Shown here: piece by piece, positions 57,096-64,000 of the stretch
Position numbering within the stretch: position 1 is the first letter of the stretch
How the letters are laid out: each line of letters starts with the position of its first letter
Source: Epiperipatus broadwayi
Taxonomy: Eukaryota; Onychophora; Udeonychophora; Euonychophora; Peripatidae
Reading direction: 5' to 3'
Assembly: GCA_028023455.1 (NCBI GenBank)
Contig: JAQFVV010006238.1
Location: forward strand, 3,294,572-3,358,571
DNA: 64,000 bases
Program-made: the position numbers and the translations under genes
Notes under the pieces: model-generated
The model's database searches: none
Told to the model about the DNA's origin: nothing
Seen by the model: the letters and a program-made list of their open reading frames with translations, nothing else

Positions 57096-58153
57096 GCTCT
57101 CAAGCGAATCCTATAAATATCAATATATTATTTTGCAGGTGAAAAAAATATCAAGAATATTTAATTTATGGAAAAATAGATAAAAAGGCATACTAGTCGT
57201 AATCAGCGTTTTTGATCAATTTAATGAATAAAAAAAAAAAAATAGCATTCGTAATTCTAGTTAATATTAATCCTGACATAAGTCAGAGGTGTGAACTGTA
57301 GGAAAAAAAGCTTACTAAATTGTGAAATGTACTTGATATACATGTGTGATTCTTCTCAGGCAATAAATTAAATAACACTGTTGATAAAGGATTAAGCATA
57401 CAATGGATCCACCGACTCTTTTAAGCTTTTGATATTTATAAGCTTACCTTTATCAATATTAATAAAAATTCTGAGTGAACTCAATAGATCAGCTAGATGA
57501 AATATGGAATTAATAATTATTAAAGTAATAATTACTCATGCTAATTTAATGTTTATAAATGTATACGATTATAGAAAAAAAGGAAACCAAGATATACGAA
57601 AACACATATATAGACTTACTATTGAAGAAATTCATGCATGTGGGGCAAATAAGTGGTAATAGTCTGACAGCATGGGATATGCCGTTGAAACAATGGAAAT
57701 GGAAATAAGTCTTTTAAGAAAATAAAGGACGATATTGTTCTATATAATTTATTAACTTTTGATGAATTACTTGTGTAAGCGATATCATGCATAGGAGAGA
57801 GGCTGAAGTTTAATATAACACTCGTTATTTAAATCAGGTAATGGAAGAGTTTATATAAAATGGAATTCTGTTACTTGGAATGAAGCTATCTTGAAATATT
57901 TGAATATCTCATAATCTCCAAGCAGCAAATCATACTACATTGTAACCTTTGTGAATTTTATTTATCTTTTTCAATTGGAGATTTATCCATATTAGCAGTT
58001 ACTTATTAGTTTTACAGCACTGGCCTTTCAGCCATCTATTATTTGCCACTATCTGAGTAATACTGATGTTTTTCTGGTAACAGAGGATAGATTGTGCATT
58101 TCATTCAATACAAAATTTTTATAAATGGATGAAAGTTTATTCATAACAACAAA

Positions 58154-58796
58154 TCTATATAAATAAAAATGTAAATGTTAGTTTATTCAAAATCTTAAAT
58201 CTCCGAAAGTTCTTCACTGATTGCTTTGAAATTTTGACACAATATTGCATTCGGATACACAAGTGTTTTTATATATCTACTACATACTATTATATAGATT
58301 TCACACCTGTGACAGGTAAAAACATACTTTTTTTGAAGAACAGCGCTATCTGTTAGACGTAAAAATAATGCAGGTTATACTAAATATTTTACGATTCCAT
58401 TTCAATGTTTCCGATTGCATTGTTAAATTGAATTTTCATAGATTTCGATTTATTTTCATTTTGATTTAATTATTTCGTGTGAATGATTGCAATTCGATTG
58501 GCATTTACAATCACCATCAACAAAGCTCGGGGCCAATCTTTAGAATTGTACGGTTTAGATCTAGACACGGATTGCTTCTCACATGGACAATTTTGTGTTG
58601 CATGTTCTAGAGTTGACAAACCAGACAATCTATATCTGCACAGACAATGGAACAACAAAAAATATTGTATACCGACAAGCATTGTGAAATTAAACATATT
58701 AGAAACATGCACTTTCTCTTTTCTTTCTTTTCAATTTAACCAGATTGGGGCACAGCATGGCCAAGTATGGCTAGTCCTTTAATAAATATATAAATG
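58154..58796 (+). mobile_element. Helitron remnant with helicase C-terminal end
   Basis: The left end TCTATATAAATAAAAATGTA and the following CTCCGAAAGTTCTTCACTGA stretch resemble Helitron 5' ends in many animals. The right part encodes the last segment of the Rep/helicase. Everything between has been deleted, giving a 0.64 kb copy. The right limit near 58796 is an estimate; a terminal hairpin and CTRR end were not clearly seen. Confidence 0.6.
58483..58782 (+). pseudogene. Helitron Pif1-like helicase C-terminal fragment
   Basis: The frame reads [20 protein letters not shown], then [20 protein letters not shown] and VDKPDNLYL. These match the last two helicase motifs of Helitron-encoded Pif1-type helicases (TINK-x-x-GQS and HGQ-x-x-VA-x-SR), which use ATP to unwind DNA during rolling-circle transposition. 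The nuclease and upstream helicase motifs are missing. About 35 unrelated residues follow to the stop. Confidence 0.85.
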
Positions 58797-60428
58797 ATTT
58801 TTAAATTAAAAATTCTATATGTTCTTTTGCACTAAATCCAATTCAAAAATATACACTCTCTTTTTTTCTTTCCAAAAACTTTATTTTTTCTATCACCATA
58901 TATAATATATATTTACTTGTTTTAAACATCCAACGTTTTGACTACTTTATTTGTAGTCATTTTTAAGGATCTACAAAATATATATATTTAACATATATAT
59001 TGAAACGGTATATTCCTGAACTTATCTATATTTTCCTACAGCTCCATCTGTGCCGGATTTAAACCCTTTCTGAGTACATGTATATAAGCATCAACACAGT
59101 TATATGTATCATTACACAACGACAAACAACTGTAGTATCACCGGTTTATATATATATTACAGCATATAAATTTTATTTTAAAATAATATATTTTGTATTA
59201 TAGATTTTATTTTGTTAAAAGAGTCAATTTATTATTTTATATTTCAAATCGCATGTATGTATGCGTAGTCTACATATGACCGTGATATATATGTATAGAG
59301 AGAGAGAGCAATATAATTTAGGAATTCTTATGATTCTTAATTTTAATCTTAAATAAATTGTAAACAAAAGTCACGCTAGGCACACCTGTTTTAGCATAGT
59401 TGGCTGAGTGTAATTTACATTTTCGTTAAGTAATAATATTTTCCAAAATATATAAATTTTTGTAAACAAGATTTACCGAACTGAAACAATTGTGAAGTCT
59501 GTAGGGAATTTGAAATGGTCAAGTTAGCTAAAAAACATCTCTTAAAAATTAACAGGGACATTTAATTGAATTAAGTTATAAAATTTCAGAGGGTGCTAAT
59601 TGATAGTCTTGTTGACAGCAGGGTATTCTAATCCTAGAATCATGTAAATAGGCAATACTTCGGGCTGCAAATAGATATGATAAACCACGCCAGTTTGATT
59701 TTTAACATGGCATAGTAGAAGGACGTTATGAGATGGCAATCTCTAGCCCTGATCTACATGCTCAATGGTCCACCATCATCGGCGTAAAAATGGGAGACTC
59801 TCCAGCTAATGAATTGCAAGATCATAGTTTAAAACCATGTGACCTATTCAGAGATCCAGAATGCTGCCATGTCTGATGTGCCTGAAGTACCAGCTGCTGA
59901 AAGAAGATCGGTAATATTTTTTCAAGACTGCAGAGCTCTGTAAATTAATATTTAAATATGTAAGTTTAATATTAAACTAGCTTAGTTAATATCATGAACG
60001 TTCAATCTTATTTTTTAAAACTATCAAATTAAATCATTTATAAATTAAAACTATGTAAAACTTGCCTGAATTCATCTTTATAGTGTAAAATAATTTATTC
60101 CTCTAATCTATAAATAACTGCAATCAGTTATGACTTAAATTTCTTAAAACTGTGGTCATGTGTTTTAACTATTTTATCTAAATTTATTATATATGTTGTG
60201 ATGTGGCAATCTTTCGAAACAGTGAATACTAATTGTTAATGAACTTTCAATGGAGATAATTAAAATCTCCATTTTAAATATTTTAAGAATGCTATTTTGC
60301 ATATTGAATTGAAATCCTATATTGATAGATAATAATCAATTGCTACGCGCTCATTATTATCGTGATTTTATTTATGTTATAACTGCATTATATTTCGCGA
60401 GGGTTTGCTTAGTTATTATAACTTACGA

Positions 60429-60722
60429 CAGCAGTCCCAACCTTCTTGCACTTAAGAGCACATTGCACCATTTATTTTTTTCAATGTAAATTTATAATTG
60501 GATATTGTTAATAATACACATAATGTACAAAAAAATATTTATTTCAAAAATAAAATTTTAACATTTGATTACAATATAATACAATAATTTATAAGAAATT
60601 TTAAAAATTAAATTTATTTGTATCAGATAAATAATTTTTTATCATGTTTGGATAGCGGCGGGCACACATAAAATGGTCTGCGGGCGCCATGGTGCCCGCC
60701 GGCATAGGGTTGGGGACCCCCG
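60429..60722. mobile_element. hAT-type MITE, 294 bp, with 8-bp target duplication
   Basis: The left end CAGCAGTCCCAACCTTCTTG and the right end GGGTTGGGGACCCCCG are inverted relatives of the hAT (Charlie-like) terminus CAGNGGTCCCCAACC. They are flanked by ACTTACGA (60421-60428) and ACTTACAA (60723-60730), an 8-bp duplication with one change, as hAT transposases make. A GC-rich block (CGGGCGCCATGGTGCCCG, itself palindromic) lies near the right end. Confidence 0.8.
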
Positions 60723-62799
60723 ACTTACAACTTTTTGAGATCTTTTAGTTAGAAGTGATGTGCTAGCTAGAGATGATATTAAAATATATTTGTTAATGTT
60801 TATTAATGCCCATCAAATATACGTACCCTCCTTAATTACAATTATATATATATGCAGATTCAGTATTTTTACTTAGGTTATAATTTAATTTAAGTCTTTT
60901 TAGTTAATATAATTATAATGCTAGTTAAAAACTGGGTTGTGTTAATTTGGCTGATAGAAGTTATCTGTTTCTAAGTGGAATTTATTAATTATAAATATAC
61001 ATATTGGTATTTTGCTTGTGTGTTGCGAATGTGTCTTTACGAAGTACACATTTGTACATTTATGTTTTGCTGCACCTTTTAAAATGAGCTCACGGTGACC
61101 AGCTGCCCCATTTTTTAGTTCAGAGATGACTATCTTTATTAGAATTGGAACATGAGAATCCAGACCATGTTTATGAAGCCTATCCGAGTTCCTGAACTTA
61201 TCTAGTCATATATTAATTATAGCAAACCATTCGGTCTTAGGGCATGCGAGCATTTGATGCTGAAGCCTTTGAATAATTACTCACTTGCAACGCAAACATT
61301 CTTTAGTATTTTACTTACTGCCATGGTATATATATATATGCGAATCTAAAAGTAACCAGTTCTTTTTCTCTTTATTAATTAACTATTCAGCATTAGGCTG
61401 AAACTCAAATCTTGGTTATCAGGTTGAATGTGCATTATCTTGAGCTTATTTATTCACTCACACCATTAATATATGTAATAGCCATCTTAGAGCTGTATAT
61501 AGTCATCATATCGCCTGGGTTGTTATCTTGAACGTTAGCAAACCAATGCAAAATAGATTTGGTATATTAAAATACTATAGGCATGATTTTAATAACCGCA
61601 CCAACACCACCTCTATTTTGTATGTTAAGATGAGGCCGCTGTATTAATAATAGTCTCATCTACTATGTAACGGCTGCTTGCGTTGATTACACATACTTAA
61701 CCGGTGATGATATCTAACCGGTTTGCACTGGTTCGCGCGAACTGGTTCTTAAAATTAAAAAAATTAGCGATCAGATAGTTAAATTATCCGAAAATAAATT
61801 TTATTTATTATTCTCCTAAAAAAGAGGTTGACTTAACAAATTATTTAATTGTTTCCAACAATAATCTAGAATATTATTTGTATTTTTTTGTTATATTTAA
61901 CGTAACAATGATTCTTTTTGAACAGATTGGATTCAAAATGTTTTCCCCAGAATAATTCGACAATACAATATGCATTGCACTTGGAACGTGTGATATGCAC
62001 GATGATATTTGAATGATTAAAAATTATTCTGCAAGAAATAATTCACAACAGTTTTGTTTTAAGTAATTAAATCCATTATTTATCGCGTTTCAAATTAGTT
62101 TATTTAAAAGTATACAAATAAAAAGTGTTATTTTATTAGTGGTAAAGGAATCCATATTTAATTTTTACACAACAAGGTAAGTAAGAAATTAATTAACTAT
62201 TTACTTAACATTTAACAGAGGCATTATTAAAATTAGAAATAAATTCGACACAAATGTATTTATGTATTACCATAATTTTTTTAAAGAAATTTACTCTTGC
62301 GGAAATTATTTTACTTTAAAGATAAAATAACTTCATTCAAAAGGACCTATCATTGCGAAAATAAACTGTAACATAAAATTGCTGTTACTAATGATTTTGT
62401 TATGCCAACATTTTAAATATTTATTTAACTTTTATTTTTTATTTAAATATTTTATTTCTTCACTTACATATTTATTATGCAAGATTTGTTTTTATTTGGT
62501 TAGTTTAATGGATTACTAGGTGTAGTAAGTTTATAGTACATTACTTTCATTTAGTTTGCTATAACTGATGTAACAGTGTATCTTTTTTTAACAATGAGTT
62601 CAACATATTTTTTCTAAAATAACTTGACAAGATGATAAATATAACAATAACTTTGGCTCATCCGATAGCATGACTTGTTTTCAAATAATTTTTTTCTTTT
62701 TTTAATTTTACTATTTTTTTTCAGTTTTATGATTTGTTACCACTCATTTTTATTAAAAATTAATTAATTAGATGTTTTTTCCTAGGGCGAATTTAACAT

Positions 62800-64000
62800 G
62801 AGAATATAATAAAAATAAATCCTTCACAAGAAGTGAAACGAAAATGCCAAACACTATCTGATTTCTTCATAAAAGACCCAAAAACTGATACAGAATCGAA
62901 AACGATAGTAAAGGATGATATTTTGAATCTAGTTTTGTTGTCTGTTTCTTCTGATACAACAATAAATAAAGTTGACGACACAAAAACGCTGTCCAGTTCC
63001 AAAAGTATAAAAGATGCACATAAAATAAATATAAATAGTGATCTTTCTGACAGCTGGAATATGAAACAAGCCAATGAATTCCAAGAAAAATACTGCAGTT
63101 TATTTATTATTGGGAAAAAACTTGGGTGTTATATCTGTACCAAAATTGAGTCAATAAAAGTGAAGGCGCTCATGTATCAAAAGAATGGAGAAGATGTAAT
63201 ATTGTTCCAAGTGGAAAAAATAAAATGGTTCAACAAACTTCTCGTGTGTCATAGCATCAGCCAGGAAGCAAACCCGCTAATCCGGGACAACTGCTTGTAA
63301 AGCAGCCATCGCTTACCTCTCGACCATCAATGCTTGACATGGTTCAACAAACTTCTCTTCAAAAAAAAAAGATAAAAAAATACTTTTCATCAAAAACACA
63401 CCAGATATGTGTGATGCAATTAAAAAAAAGTACAAAAAATGCAATTTCCAAATCCATAGACAAAGCCCTTGAAAAGTTTATGAGCTCCACTTGTAAAATT
63501 TTCAATATGGTTTACACTTAACAAAATTAAACCGACCATTTTCTGATATTGAACATTTGATAGAGTTACAAAAAAAAAGAATGGGTTAGATATGGGAGTG
63601 GAACTCCATTCTCGATTCATGGCTGTCAAAATTGTTGAGTTCATTGCAAAATACATTAAAAAGGAAATGTTTAGAAAAATAATACATCAGAATTTAAAGA
63701 TATGTTTATAATTGATGAGGCATCAACAATATCATGCAAACCAGTCCTTATCATTTTTTTTTATTAAGGCTGAAGATACAGATTTTTCACCAACAATTTT
63801 TGTAGATTTAGTAGGATTACAAACCAAGATGCTGAAACCATTTACACTGCTTTACTACAAAGTCTGCATTCAGTAGGATTTGATAATCCATATTTGAAGA
63901 ATAATTTGATTGGATTTTATTCAGATGGAGCAAGTGTGATGCTGGGAAGGCATTGTTTGAGTCATTGTCTTCAGCTTATGTTGGATGATTTTATCAAGGA
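62800..64000 (+). pseudogene. Decayed hAT transposase of the KIAA1586 type, cut by window end
   Basis: A first frame (62833-63300) has KRKCQTLSDFFIKDPKT and a WNMKQANEFQEKYCSLFI...KLGCYIC zinc-domain-like region, as in KIAA1586/ZNF862-like proteins derived from hAT transposases. After shifts come NGLDMGVELHSRFMAVKIVE, LIIDEASTISCKPVL, SPTIFVDLVG and NNLIGFYSDGASVMLGRHCL, which are the start of the RNase H-like catalytic fold. Several frameshifts (about 63200, 63525 and 63755) make it a pseudogene. The C-terminal dimerisation part is outside the window. Confidence 0.75.

Larger units (their letters stand above)
56560..64000 (+). other. AGK intron 6 (at least 7.4 kb, runs off the window)
   Basis: It contains a diverged tandem repeat (56753-57095), a Helitron remnant (58154-58796), a hAT-type MITE (60429-60722) and a decayed hAT transposase (62800-64000). 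A GC-richer patch at 59620-59930 was not recognised. The rest is AT-rich. Confidence 0.7.

Noticed and set aside
61920-61950. ATTGGATTC... as a possible AGK exon carrying the IGF of IPIGFIPLG
   Set aside because: Only three residues agree, the frame then diverges, and there is no donor at a sensible place.
1-64000. CRISPR arrays, operons, ribosome binding sites, rRNA or complete tRNA genes
   Set aside because: The window is animal nuclear DNA; no regularly spaced short repeats or structural RNA genes were found by eye.

Overview
The window is AT-rich animal genomic DNA. Metazoan nuclear genes are broken by introns of several kilobases, consensus GT-AG splice sites are visible, and interspersed repeats fill most of the space. 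The mix of repeats (a LINE with a PHD finger and an SGNH esterase domain, Penelope-like, Ty3/gypsy, Helitron and hAT pieces) fits a lophotrochozoan such as a cephalopod mollusc. That placement is only a guess.

Two host genes are recognisable and stand head to head. On the minus strand at 14689-16302 is an intact, intronless 537-codon homologue of the replication factor DONSON. It has a 12-A run 55 bases after its stop and is flanked by an 18-20 bp near-identical direct repeat, which are the marks of an mRNA retrocopy. On the plus strand, the mitochondrial acylglycerol kinase gene AGK starts at 17088. Its first six coding exons (17088, 25156, 33779, 45432, 47851 and 56530) join in frame to give 140 codons reaching the GGDGT catalytic motif and beyond. 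The rest of AGK lies past the right edge, so 17-64 kb is almost entirely AGK intron.

Region by region: 1-8.7 kb has no recognisable gene, two foldback repeats and two copies of a hammerhead-like repeat. 8.75-11.1 kb holds a decayed Ty3/gypsy element. 11.1-14.6 kb has diverged tandem repeats. 14.6-16.4 kb is the DONSON retrocopy, followed by a shared upstream region with a GGCGCC inverted repeat. Intron 1 carries an antisense LINE and intron 2 carries a near full-length sense copy of the same LINE plus a foldback repeat. Intron 3 carries a short hammerhead repeat and a 0.96 kb palindrome whose two arms each encode a Penelope-type GIY-YIG endonuclease. Intron 5 carries a 1.3 kb foldback made of 454-bp units and a 1.0 kb element with terminal inverted repeats. 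Intron 6 carries a Helitron remnant, a short hAT element with an 8-bp target duplication, and a decayed hAT transposase of the KIAA1586 type at the right edge.

The most interesting signal is the 454-bp repeat family at 22.0, 26.2, 34.0 and 52.9 kb. Its units carry a sequence that folds as a type I hammerhead ribozyme; the copy at 53000-53066 (minus strand) has every core residue and paired stems I and II. Its helix III is a palindromic hexamer. Tandem units, hammerheads with a tiny palindromic helix III and 11-12 bp target duplications are what is known for retrozymes and Penelope-like elements, and a Penelope endonuclease remnant lies nearby. None of the activities has been tested; they are inferred from the sequence.
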